Shown piece by piece: positions 17,978-26,940 of a DNA stretch of 64,000 bases. Source of the stretch: Marisalimonas marina (GTDB taxonomy: Bacteria; Pseudomonadota; Alphaproteobacteria; Puniceispirillales; Marisalimonadaceae). The notes under the pieces were generated by a model that saw only the letters and a list, made by a program, of their open reading frames with translations, was not told the origin of the DNA and ran no database searches. The stretch covers positions 486,510 to 550,509 of the forward strand of contig JAYPPH010000005.1 of assembly GCA_038131365.1 (NCBI GenBank). Direction: 5' to 3'. Both the position numbers and the translations under genes were made by a program. Position 1 is the first letter of the stretch. The number at the start of each line of letters is the position of its first letter.

Positions 17978-20720
17978 GATTTCATTTTATCTTGACGATA
18001 AATTGGTTGAGGCCAATCAAAGTGAAACAATTTGGGATATTGCTAAAAGAGAAGATATTTATATACCTCATCTTTGTCATAATGATAAAACTGGATATAA
18101 AGCTGATGGTAATTGTAGAGCGTGTGTAGTTGAAATTGAAGGTGAAAAATCATTAGCTGCATCATGCATTAGAAAACCAACACAAGGTATTAAAGTTTCT
18201 ACTAATAAAAAAAATGTAATTAAATCACAAAATTTGGTTTTAGAATTATTGTTAACAGACCAACCAAATTCTCGTGTCAATAGATCAGAAAATAACCAAT
18301 TTAGGAAGACTTTAAAAAAGAGGAATATAAAAGAATCTAGATTTTCTTGTAAAGATGCTAGCCTAATTCCAAAAGTAGATAATAGTCATCCTGCTATGAC
18401 AGTTGACTTAAATGCGTGTATACAATGTGGCTTATGTGTTAGGGCATGTAGAGACGTTCAAGTTAATGATGTTTTAGGCATGTCTGGAAGAGGAAATAAT
18501 AGTTATCCTATTTTTGACACAGACAAATTAATGGGTGAAAGTAGTTGTGTTGGTTGTGGAGAGTGCGTGCAAGCATGCCCAACTGGCGCTTTAATAGAAA
18601 CGACTTTATTAGACGAAAATAATAATCAGACAATTCACCCGGATAATAAAATTAAAAGTTTATGTCCTTATTGTGGTGTAGGTTGTCAAACTCTTGTAAG
18701 TGTCAAGGATGATTCAATTATAGCTGTTGAAGGTTTTAATGGTCCAGCTAATGAAAATCGTTTATGTATCAAAGGACGTTTTGGATATGACTATATAAAT
18801 CACCATGCTAGGCTAAAAGATCCACTTATAAGAATTAGTCAGAAAACAAAATCATGGGATTTGTCCATTGATGAGAAAGATATATACAAATATTTTAGAA
18901 AAGCGACCTGGGAAGAGGCATTAGATTTAGCTGCATCTAAATTTAAAAAAATATTAAAAAATAATAAGAATTCATTAGCAGGTTTTGGCTCTGCAAAAGG
19001 TTCTAATGAAGAAGCCTATCTTTTTCAGAAATTGGTAAGGACTGGGTTCAAAACTCATAATGTAGACCATTGTACTCGATTATGTCATGCATCATCCGTT
19101 GCTGCTTTATTACAGTCAGTTGGTTCTGCAGCTGTAACAGCCCCATTTACGTCTGTTGAGGATGCTGAATGTATAATTTTAATAGGTGCTCGTCCTGAAC
19201 AGAACCATCCAGTTGCAGCTTCATATATCAAGCAAGCTGCAAAGAGGGGTACAAAATTAATTATTATTGATCCAAGAAAACAGAGTTTATCTAGATATTC
19301 TACTCATCATTTACAGTTTAATCCAGGTCAAGACTTAGCCTTATTAAATGCAATAATATATATAATAATAAAAGAAAATTTATATGATGAAAATTATATT
19401 AATAACCATACAGAAGGTTTTGATGTATTAAAAAAAGAAATTGAAAGTTTAGATTTTAATTCATTATCAAATTTATGTGGTGTCAATTCTGAGTTAATAA
19501 AAAATGTAGCTAGAATATATGCCAAGGCAAAGTCATCTATCATATTTTGGGGTATGGGGATTTCACAACATGTTCATGGAACTCAAAATGCTTTTTCATT
19601 AATTAATCTTTCCTTAATAACTGGTCATGTTGGCAAACCTGGTACAGGTTTACATCCACTCAGAGGTCAAAATAATGTTCAAGGTGCATCTGATGCAGGT
19701 TTGATACCCATGTCTTTCCCTGACTATAAGTCAGTTAATGAACAAGATTATAAATTTGAAATGCAAAAGCTTTGGGATACTCCTCTAGAGTATGATGAGG
19801 GGAAAACAGTAGTAGAAATAATAGATGCAATTTATAATAATGAAATTAAAGGATTGTATGTTCAAGGTGAAAACCCTGCAATGTCTGATCCTGATCAAAT
19901 GCATACAAGAAAAGCACTTGCAAAATTAGAACATTTAGTTGTGCAAGATATTTTTATGACAGAGACCGCTTGGAATGCTGACATAATCTTGCCAGCATCT
20001 GCACATGCAGAAAAAACAGGCACCTATACCAATACAAACAGACAAGTTCAACTAGGCAGAGCTGTTGTAAAGTCTCCAAGTAACGTAAGACAAGATTGGT
20101 GGATAATTCAAGAAATAGCTAACAGAATGGGATTATCTTGGAAATATAACTCACCTAAAGATATTTTCCTTGAGATGAAATTAGTAATGCCATCATTAAA
20201 TAATATTTCTTGGGAAAGATTAGAAAGTGATGGATTTGTCACTTATCCAGTAAAAAATCCTTCAGAACCAGGTGAAGAGATAATATTTACAGATGGTTTC
20301 CCAACAACTAATAGTTTAGCTAAAATTATTCCAGTTAAAATTCTTGGCCCAAATGAAGATATTGATAAAGATTTTCCCTTTATTTTATCTACGGGTCGAA
20401 TGCTAGAACACTGGCATACTGGAACTATGACCAGAAAGTCTTTTGTGCTTAATGATATTGAGCCAGAACCTATAATTTTTATGAATTATGATGACTCTAG
20501 AAAGCTAAAATTAGATTTAAGTAAAAAAATTTTTATTGAAACTAGACGTGGTAAAATTAGCATTAAAGTAAGGTTGGATGAAAATCTTCTTTCAGGAATG
20601 ATTTTTTTACCTTTTTGTTTTAAAGAAGCTGCAGCTAATATTCTAACAAAATCAGATTTAGATCCTATTGGTAAAATTCCAGAATTAAAATTTAGTGCGG
20701 CAAAAGTATATCAAAATTAA
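17967..20720 (+). CDS. fdsA: formate dehydrogenase α (molybdenum/tungsten bis-MGD) subunit
   Basis: A 917-residue catalytic subunit oxidising formate to CO2. The N-terminus has a 2Fe-2S ferredoxin domain (CHNDKTGYKADGNCRACVVEI, cut here to CHND...CRAC), then paired 4Fe-4S sets CIQCGLCVRACR and CVGCGECVQACPTGAL, then the CPYCGVGCQ cluster that opens the MGD domain. The Mo/W ligand is cysteine, not selenocysteine, in DHCTRLCHASS, with the following histidine conserved. Domain order and length match FdsA. FdhD/FdsC and FdsD are not seen nearby, so cofactor sulfuration must be encoded elsewhere. Confidence 0.94.
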   Translation: MTNKISFYLDDKLVEANQSETIWDIAKREDIYIPHLCHNDKTGYKADGNCRACVVEIEGEKSLAASCIRKPTQGIKVSTNKKNVIKSQNLVLELLLTDQPNSRVNRSENNQFRKTLKKRNIKESRFSCKDASLIPKVDNSHPAMTVDLNACIQCGLCVRACRDVQVNDVLGMSGRGNNSYPIFDTDKLMGESSCVGCGECVQACPTGALIETTLLDENNNQTIHPDNKIKSLCPYCGVGCQTLVSVKDDSIIAVEGFNGPANENRLCIKGRFGYDYINHHARLKDPLIRISQKTKSWDLSIDEKDIYKYFRKATWEEALDLAASKFKKILKNNKNSLAGFGSAKGSNEEAYLFQKLVRTGFKTHNVDHCTRLCHASSVAALLQSVGSAAVTAPFTSVEDAECIILIGARPEQNHPVAASYIKQAAKRGTKLIIIDPRKQSLSRYSTHHLQFNPGQDLALLNAIIYIIIKENLYDENYINNHTEGFDVLKKEIESLDFNSLSNLCGVNSELIKNVARIYAKAKSSIIFWGMGISQHVHGTQNAFSLINLSLITGHVGKPGTGLHPLRGQNNVQGASDAGLIPMSFPDYKSVNEQDYKFEMQKLWDTPLEYDEGKTVVEIIDAIYNNEIKGLYVQGENPAMSDPDQMHTRKALAKLEHLVVQDIFMTETAWNADIILPASAHAEKTGTYTNTNRQVQLGRAVVKSPSNVRQDWWIIQEIANRMGLSWKYNSPKDIFLEMKLVMPSLNNISWERLESDGFVTYPVKNPSEPGEEIIFTDGFPTTNSLAKIIPVKILGPNEDIDKDFPFILSTGRMLEHWHTGTMTRKSFVLNDIEPEPIIFMNYDDSRKLKLDLSKKIFIETRRGKISIKVRLDENLLSGMIFLPFCFKEAAANILTKSDLDPIGKIPELKFSAAKVYQN

Positions 20721-20786
20721 ATTATATCCTTAATTCATTCATTAAATTAATATAGAATACTTTTCTAAATTGTTTATCATATTGAT

Positions 20787-21290
20787 ATGTCCTGGCAGAA
20801 TAATCTTTTTGATATACTTAAAAATAATGGAATTACGATTTTTTCGTATGTGCCTGATGCAGGTCATAAAATTTTAATTGATAGAGCAATATCAGATAAT
20901 TCTATTTCAGCAATTCCTCTTACATCAGAACAAGAAGGTATTGGTATTGCGGCTGGTGCTTATTTAGGTGGTTCAAAATCGGTTTTGTTGATGCAGAGTA
21001 GTGGGGTTGGAAATTGTATTAACCAATTATCTTTAATAAAGCATGGACAATTCCCTTTTCTAACAATCATTTCAATGAGAGGTGAATTTGGAGAAGGTAA
21101 CCCTTGGCAATATGCTATGGGTGAAGCAGTTATTCCTTCGTTAGAAGCTATTGGTGTTAAATGTCTTCAGGTTTATGATGAGAATGATGTAGTAAAAACA
21201 ATTCAAGCTGCATTAATTATGGCATTTAAAGCTGAGAGATCAATAGCTGTTTTACTTTCACAAAAATTACTTGGATCAAAAAAATTTTAG
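20787..21290 (+). CDS. ThDP-dependent decarboxylase, Pyr-domain subunit (sulfopyruvate/phosphonopyruvate decarboxylase α-like)
   Basis: A 167-residue subunit carrying the pyrimidine-binding half of a ThDP enzyme. The glutamate that activates the ThDP aminopyrimidine is in PLTSEQEGIGIAAGAYLGG (about residue 50). Size and split form match ComD of sulfopyruvate decarboxylase (coenzyme M synthesis) and relatives such as phosphonopyruvate decarboxylase. It must pair with the next gene, 12 bp away. The true 3-carbon acid substrate is not predictable; no comA-C or phosphonate genes are adjacent. Confidence 0.8.
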   Translation: MSWQNNLFDILKNNGITIFSYVPDAGHKILIDRAISDNSISAIPLTSEQEGIGIAAGAYLGGSKSVLLMQSSGVGNCINQLSLIKHGQFPFLTIISMRGEFGEGNPWQYAMGEAVIPSLEAIGVKCLQVYDENDVVKTIQAALIMAFKAERSIAVLLSQKLLGSKKF

Positions 21291-21302
21291 GAATTATATT
21301 TT

Positions 21303-21890
21303 ATGAATATGTCAAATTTAGATAGAAAAAAAGCTATTCCTGAATTAATTGGAGACACAGATAATTTTTTAATTATTTCTGGATTAGCTGGCCCTGCAAA
21401 AGATATTGGTTTTCTTACAAAAGAAAGTCCAAATACTTTTTTGTTTGGGGGTGCTATGGGAGGAGCTATTCCGACGTCCCTTGGGTTGGCAATATCTAGA
21501 CCAAAAGACAAAGTACTTTGTGTTTCAGGTGACGGTGATACTCTTATGTCTTTAGGCTCTCTTGCGACTATAGGAATAATGAAGCCTAAAAATCTTATTA
21601 TTTTATGTGTTGATAATTCAGCATATTTAGAAACTGGTGGTCAACAATCTCATACAGCACTAGGTGTTGATTTAGAGGCTATAGCTAGAGGTTCTGGTTT
21701 TACTGTTACTAAAACTATAAAGAACGAAAAAGAATTACTGGAGGCCCAGAAAATTTTTACAAAAACATTTATAGGCCCAATTTTTGTACTTCTTAAAGTT
21801 AATCAAACAAACCCGCCTCAATATTCAAGAAATTGGAATGCCTCGCAAGAAAAAGATAAATTTAGAAATAACCTATTATATAAAAATTGA
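21303..21890 (+). CDS. ThDP-dependent decarboxylase, PP-domain subunit (sulfopyruvate/phosphonopyruvate decarboxylase β-like)
   Basis: A 195-residue subunit carrying the diphosphate-binding half. The Mg-ThDP motif GDGDTLMSLGSLATIG ... VDNSAY (the GDG-x(about 26)-N signature) is intact. An IPTSLGLA segment precedes it, as in ComE. Together with the upstream gene it forms one active site per pair. Possible roles are decarboxylation of sulfopyruvate, phosphonopyruvate or a related keto acid to an aldehyde. Confidence 0.8.
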   Translation: MNMSNLDRKKAIPELIGDTDNFLIISGLAGPAKDIGFLTKESPNTFLFGGAMGGAIPTSLGLAISRPKDKVLCVSGDGDTLMSLGSLATIGIMKPKNLIILCVDNSAYLETGGQQSHTALGVDLEAIARGSGFTVTKTIKNEKELLEAQKIFTKTFIGPIFVLLKVNQTNPPQYSRNWNASQEKDKFRNNLLYKN

Positions 21891-21960
21891 TTTTCATTTA
21901 ATTAATAAATATGTTAACTAAAATAGTTTACTAGGAAACTATTTTGCAATAGGTTTAATC

Positions 21961-22395
21961 TTGAAAGAAGTTTTTGAAGAAAATATTGGATTGTTAATCC
22001 ATGATGTAGGGCGATTACTTAGAGTTCTTTATGATCGTCAAATGGCTTCAATAGGACTAACAAGATCTCAGTGGTTATTACTTACTTACTTATTTTTTAA
22101 AGATGGAATAAACCAAAAGGAACTGGCGTCACTTATGGACATGGAAAAAGCTCCTCTTAGTAGACTTTTAGATCGAATGGAAATTAAAGGATGGATTATA
22201 CGAAGAACTGAAAGTAAGGATCGTCGTGTTAAAAACATATATTTATCAGAAACAGTTAAACCATTAATTAAATCAATCAGAGAAAAAGCAGCAAAGTATA
22301 GAAAAGATTCTCTGTCAATTTTATCAGATAAAGAACTCAATAAATTAAAAGACTTACTCCAAATTTTAAAAAACGATTTAACTTCTAAGTTATAA
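21961..22395 (+). CDS. MarR family transcriptional regulator
   Basis: A 144-residue winged-helix regulator. The DNA-binding part is KDGINQKELASLMDMEKAPLSRLLDRMEIKGWI, shown here in parts: NQKELASLMDMEKAP then LSRLLDRMEIKGWI, with the wing RTESKDRRVKNIYL. It starts with TTG and sits 17 bp ahead of the emrA-like gene, so it very likely represses the efflux pair in response to small phenolic or lipophilic ligands, as in EmrR. Confidence 0.92.
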   Translation: MKEVFEENIGLLIHDVGRLLRVLYDRQMASIGLTRSQWLLLTYLFFKDGINQKELASLMDMEKAPLSRLLDRMEIKGWIIRRTESKDRRVKNIYLSETVKPLIKSIREKAAKYRKDSLSILSDKELNKLKDLLQILKNDLTSKL

Positions 22396-22412
22396 ATTTT
22401 AGGAAAAAATAA

Positions 22413-23666
22413 ATGCAAGATACTGATGTTAATAATGAACAGCACAAGAGTAATAAGTTTAAAAGATTTATATTTTTAATCTTTTTACCTTCTATAATCG
22501 TCTTAACAACAACTGGATATTTTTATTCCCTTGGTAGGTTTGTGAAGACAGAAAATGCTTACATCAAAGCGCCAATCGTTTCAGTACAATCTCAATTGCC
22601 AGGCAGAGTAGAATTTGTATACGTTAAGGATAATCAAAAAGTCACAAAAGGACAAAAATTACTAAAAATTGAAACTCAAAAACTTGAACTTGATTTAATA
22701 GAACAAGAGCAAAATCTTTTAAATATAATTAAAGAGTTAGAAAACAGAAAATTAAAATATAAAGAAGCTAATGAGGAAATCAAATTAGCTAAAGAAGAAA
22801 TTAAATTTTACTCTTCAGAAATGAAAAGAATTAGATCCTTAGTTAATATTGAAGTTCAGGTTGCAAGAGAAAAAGTTGAATACCAAAAGTTAGAATTAGA
22901 TAGAATTAAAAATTTAGTAAATAAGAAAGTTGGTCTTAAAAGTAAACTGGACGAGGCCAGTTATCTATACAAATCAGCTGTTAATAATTTAGAGATTGTA
23001 ACCTTAAATAATGATTTAGAAGAAATTAAACATTCTTATGTATCTTCTAAACAAAAACTTAAAATTTATATTGATAAAGCTAGGTCAATTTTAACTACAC
23101 TAAATGGTAATGAAAATATAAATCCGTCTGATCATCCACTTTATATAAAACATTTAAGTAAATTAAATCAAATAAAGTTTGATATTAAAAAATCGACTAT
23201 TTTTGCAGATCATGAGGGTGTGGTTGCAAAAATGAATATAGAAGAAGGTGAATATATTAATTTAGGCAGGGTACTTTTCGCAATTGTGGATGAAAAAAAA
23301 GCTTGGGTAGAAGCTAACTTAAAAGAAACTGAACTAACTCATGTAAAAGTAGGACAATCAGTTACTTTTATACCAGATACTTTTTCAAAAAATATTTGGA
23401 ATGGTAAGGTTGAGAGTATTAGTCCTGCAACAGGAGCAGAGTTTTCAATTCTTCCTCCTCAGAATTCGTCAGGAAACTGGGTTAAAGTTGTACAAAGAGT
23501 TCCTGTAAGGATATCTATTGGTAAAATGGTGGAAGAAAGTAATCAAGCTGATAAAGAATTAAGAATGGGAATGTCTGTTTCTGTAAAGATTGATACAAAA
23601 CATGAACCAGAAGTGCCATTACTTATTAAACCTTTTGCAAATATTTTTAAATTTTTTGAGTTGTAA
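22413..23666 (+). CDS. emrA: HlyD/EmrA-family membrane fusion protein
   Basis: A 417-residue periplasmic adaptor anchored by one N-terminal transmembrane helix (residues about 20-42). A lipoyl half-motif VSVQSQLPGRVEFVYVKDNQ follows, then a long coiled coil (about 90-240, rich in E/K/L), the second lipoyl half around IFADHEGVVAKMNIEEGEYI, and a β-barrel domain. It connects the inner-membrane pump of the next gene to an outer-membrane channel. Confidence 0.92.
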   Translation: MQDTDVNNEQHKSNKFKRFIFLIFLPSIIVLTTTGYFYSLGRFVKTENAYIKAPIVSVQSQLPGRVEFVYVKDNQKVTKGQKLLKIETQKLELDLIEQEQNLLNIIKELENRKLKYKEANEEIKLAKEEIKFYSSEMKRIRSLVNIEVQVAREKVEYQKLELDRIKNLVNKKVGLKSKLDEASYLYKSAVNNLEIVTLNNDLEEIKHSYVSSKQKLKIYIDKARSILTTLNGNENINPSDHPLYIKHLSKLNQIKFDIKKSTIFADHEGVVAKMNIEEGEYINLGRVLFAIVDEKKAWVEANLKETELTHVKVGQSVTFIPDTFSKNIWNGKVESISPATGAEFSILPPQNSSGNWVKVVQRVPVRISIGKMVEESNQADKELRMGMSVSVKIDTKHEPEVPLLIKPFANIFKFFEL

Positions 23667-25163
23667 TTGAAACCCCTCATATCTGAAAACAATACCTCTT
23701 TTAAGTGGTTTATTTTAGCTACGGCAACTTTTGTTACTATGCTGTACGCGATGAATGTTACAATAGCTTCTATAGCATTGTCGGATATGAGAGGGGCTAT
23801 GGGGGCAACTCAAGATCAAATTTCTTGGGTTGTTACTGGAAACATAGTTGCAACAGCTATATTTACCCCTTTTGCTGGCTGGCTTTCTTCTAGAATACAA
23901 ATTCGTCATATTTTAACAGTTAGCGTTTTGGGATTTATAGTTTCTTCAATTTTTTGTGGAATGTCAGATTCTCTAGAGGAAATTGTAATTGCTAGAGTTG
24001 CTCAAGGAGTTTTTGGAGCGCCATTACCTCCTCTCTCACAAACTTTAGTATTGGCTGTGTTTCCGAGAAAACAGATATCTCTTGCAATGGCAATTTGGGG
24101 AATGGGTACCATTTTAGGTCCTGTTATTGCGCCTACAATAGGAGGTTATCTAGGTGAACTATTAAACTGGAGATGGATTTTTTACACACTTGTTCCTTTT
24201 GGGTTTTGTGCCTTATTTGCTGTCCTTGCTACTGTTCCTAAAAGGTCAACATCATCAGCTATGTCATTAGATTGGATTGGTTTTATTGCTTTGGCATGCA
24301 GTGTGGCTGCGTTACAGATTATGTTTGATAGAGGTGAGAGGAATAGTTGGTTTGAAAGTACTGAGACAATAATTGAATGTGGGGTAGCAATAATTGGTTT
24401 ATATATTTTCATTACTCACAGTTTAACTACAAAGCAGCCATTTATAAATTTAACTATATTTAAAGATAGAAATTATTCTGTTGGCTTAATATTAATTTTC
24501 TTTTTTGGAATGTTAAATTTTGTACCAATGGTAATTTTCCCTCCGCTACTCCAAGAATTAAGGGGATATCCACAATCCGTGATAGGAATAATATTAGCTA
24601 TGAGAGGATTAGGAACTTTTGTTGGGTTTGCTATTATTGCATTTACCGGCCGTGTTGACCCAAGGATTATTATTTTTTTCGGCTTTGCTATTCAAGCTAT
24701 TTCTGGTTGGTATATGTCTACCTTTGATATTAATATGACTTTTACAAATATAGCATGGGCAAGTCTGGTGCAGGGGCTTGGTGTAGGTCTTACTTGGCCA
24801 CCAGTAAGTGTGATATGTTTTGCAACTTTATCAAATAAGTTTCACGGTGAAGCAACAGCGATGTTTCACTTAGTTAGAAATATAGGTTCTAGTTTTTTTA
24901 TTTCAGTAAGTGTTGCTGTCGTTTTACATATGGGCCAGGTCAATTTTGGAGAAATAGGATCATTGGTGTCTTTGTGGAATCAAGGTTTATCTTTTAATGG
25001 TATAATTAATAATTTAGATGAACTGAATATTCAAAAATTAACCAATGAATTAAATAGACAAAGCTTAATGGTTGGGTATATTGATGCCTTTAAACTTTTC
25101 TCTTGGGTTGCATTTTTTTCAATCCCACTGATTTTTTTAATAAAAATTAATAAAGAAAAGTAA
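23667..25163 (+). CDS. emrB: MFS efflux pump, DHA2 (EmrB/QacA) family
   Basis: A 498-residue, 14-helix proton-driven multidrug exporter. It starts with TTG immediately after the emrA stop. Family motifs include MNVTIASIALSDMRGAMGAT, the D1 helix seen in EmrB, and WRWIFYTLVPFGFCALFAV after helix 5. With the MarR and EmrA genes it forms a complete regulator-adaptor-pump unit; the outer-membrane TolC is elsewhere. Confidence 0.92.
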   Translation: MKPLISENNTSFKWFILATATFVTMLYAMNVTIASIALSDMRGAMGATQDQISWVVTGNIVATAIFTPFAGWLSSRIQIRHILTVSVLGFIVSSIFCGMSDSLEEIVIARVAQGVFGAPLPPLSQTLVLAVFPRKQISLAMAIWGMGTILGPVIAPTIGGYLGELLNWRWIFYTLVPFGFCALFAVLATVPKRSTSSAMSLDWIGFIALACSVAALQIMFDRGERNSWFESTETIIECGVAIIGLYIFITHSLTTKQPFINLTIFKDRNYSVGLILIFFFGMLNFVPMVIFPPLLQELRGYPQSVIGIILAMRGLGTFVGFAIIAFTGRVDPRIIIFFGFAIQAISGWYMSTFDINMTFTNIAWASLVQGLGVGLTWPPVSVICFATLSNKFHGEATAMFHLVRNIGSSFFISVSVAVVLHMGQVNFGEIGSLVSLWNQGLSFNGIINNLDELNIQKLTNELNRQSLMVGYIDAFKLFSWVAFFSIPLIFLIKINKEK

Positions 25164-25186
25164 AATTATTTTTAATAGGATAAAAA

Positions 25187-26077
25187 TTGAATAGAAAAAT
25201 TACTCTTATTGATGGAGGTATGGGTCAGGAATTAATCCATAGATCAAAAATTAAACCGGATTACCTTTGGTCAGCCAGAGTTCTATTAGATCATTATGGA
25301 TTAGTCGTTGATTTACATAAAGATTTTATAAATTCTGGTGCAGAGGCTATTACTCTTAACTCATACACAATAACACCTGATAGATTAAAAAAATTTAATT
25401 TAGAAGATAGTTTCAAACCACTTCAAGAAAGTGCAATTAAAGCTGCTAAGGAAGCAATTAACTCATTTTCAAAAGAGACTGATATTTTATTATTGGGATC
25501 ATTACCTCCTCTTATTATGAGTTATAAAACAGAGCTTGGGAAAAACAAAAATGAAGCCAAGGATATTTATAAAAGAATAGTTGAGATACAACAGCAACAT
25601 GTTGATATTTTTGTATGTGAGACTGTAAGTTCTATTGAAGAAGCAGAAGTAGTTACTGAAGCTGCTTTAGGCTCTGAAAAAAAAGTATGGTTAAGTTTTT
25701 GTGTTAAAGAGGAAGATGGAACACAACTTAGATCTGGCGAAAGTTTAGAAGATGCACTTAACCAATTTGAAAATACAGAAATCAATTCTTTTTTAGTAAA
25801 CTGCGCTCCACCAGAGGCAATACATCAGTCTATTAGCATAATGAAAAAATTAAAAAAGCCTTTTGGGGGTTTGCCAAATGGTTTTAAATCAGTCAATTTA
25901 TTAAATGATGAAAATGATGTTTCTATCTTAGAAAAAAGAGATGATTTTAACATAGATAAATTTGTAAAGGACACATTGAGATTTATAGAAAATAATGCTT
26001 CAATAGTTGGTGGCTGTTGTGAGGTAAGTCCTAAGTATATAAAAGCATTAAAAAATAAAATTCATACTATTAAATAA
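25187..26077 (+). CDS. homocysteine S-methyltransferase family protein
   Basis: A 296-residue TIM-barrel methyltransferase of the MmuM/BHMT family that moves a methyl group onto homocysteine. It starts LIDGGMGQELIHRS, the usual DGGMG opening, and has the zinc ligands in VNCAPPEA and the C-terminal GGCCEVSP. The methyl donor (S-methylmethionine, betaine or another) cannot be told. TTG start at 25187. It lies between the efflux operon and the MoxR gene. Confidence 0.87.
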   Translation: MNRKITLIDGGMGQELIHRSKIKPDYLWSARVLLDHYGLVVDLHKDFINSGAEAITLNSYTITPDRLKKFNLEDSFKPLQESAIKAAKEAINSFSKETDILLLGSLPPLIMSYKTELGKNKNEAKDIYKRIVEIQQQHVDIFVCETVSSIEEAEVVTEAALGSEKKVWLSFCVKEEDGTQLRSGESLEDALNQFENTEINSFLVNCAPPEAIHQSISIMKKLKKPFGGLPNGFKSVNLLNDENDVSILEKRDDFNIDKFVKDTLRFIENNASIVGGCCEVSPKYIKALKNKIHTIK

Positions 26078-26096
26078 CTTTTAAGAGAGAGTTTTT

Positions 26097-26936
26097 ATGA
26101 AATTCGAAGGTACTAGCAATTATATATCAACTGATGAATTAAATGTTGCTGTTAACGCTGCAATTGCGCTCGAGAAACCACTTTTAATAAAAGGAGAGCC
26201 GGGTACTGGCAAAACAGAACTGGCTAGACAAATATCAAAAAGTATGGATTTAGAAATTTTAGAATGGAATATAAAATCTACAACTAAAGCTCAACAAGGT
26301 TTATATGAGTATGATGCTGTCACTAGACTGAGAGATAGTCAATTAGGTGATAAGAAGATCGAAAATATTAGTAACTATATAAAAAAAGGTAAAATTTGGA
26401 ATGCTTTTGAGTCAAAACATAGAGCAGTATTGTTAATAGATGAAATTGATAAAGCAGATATAGAATTTCCTAATGATCTCCTACAAGAACTTGATAGAAT
26501 GGAATTTTATGTCTACGAAACTAATGAAACTATAAAAGCTAATAAAAGACCTATTGTAATTATTACATCTAACAATGAAAAAGAATTACCAGAAGCTTTT
26601 CTAAGAAGATGCTTTTTTCACTATATTCAATTTCCTGATATTGATACATTAAAGAAGATAGTTAATGTCCATTTTCCTGATATAAAAAAAACATTACTTG
26701 ATAGTGCCCTTAACCGATTTTTTGAAATTAGAGAAGTACCTGGCCTTAAAAAGAAACCCTCAACTTCAGAAGCTTTAGACTGGATTAAATTGTTATTATT
26801 AGAAGATATTAACCCTTTAGATTTAAAGAGTGATAGCAAAGATTTATTACCGAAGCTTCATGGAGCCTTAATAAAAAATGAACAAGATATTCATTTATTT
26901 GAAAGGTTAGCCTTTATGGCCAGGGGTAATAGATAA
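26097..26936 (+). CDS. MoxR-family AAA+ ATPase
   Basis: A 279-residue ATPase. Walker A is GEPGTGKTELA (about residues 39-48), Walker B is AVLLIDEIDKAD (about 119-130), with sensor 1 IITSNNEKELPEAF and arginine finger region RRCFFHYIQFP. MoxR proteins work with VWA-domain partners to activate or load cofactors into enzymes. The VWA gene starts 4 bp downstream, which fixes the pairing. The client could be one of the metalloenzymes in the window or elsewhere. Confidence 0.9.
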   Translation: MKFEGTSNYISTDELNVAVNAAIALEKPLLIKGEPGTGKTELARQISKSMDLEILEWNIKSTTKAQQGLYEYDAVTRLRDSQLGDKKIENISNYIKKGKIWNAFESKHRAVLLIDEIDKADIEFPNDLLQELDRMEFYVYETNETIKANKRPIVIITSNNEKELPEAFLRRCFFHYIQFPDIDTLKKIVNVHFPDIKKTLLDSALNRFFEIREVPGLKKKPSTSEALDWIKLLLLEDINPLDLKSDSKDLLPKLHGALIKNEQDIHLFERLAFMARGNR

Positions 26937-26940
26937 GAGT

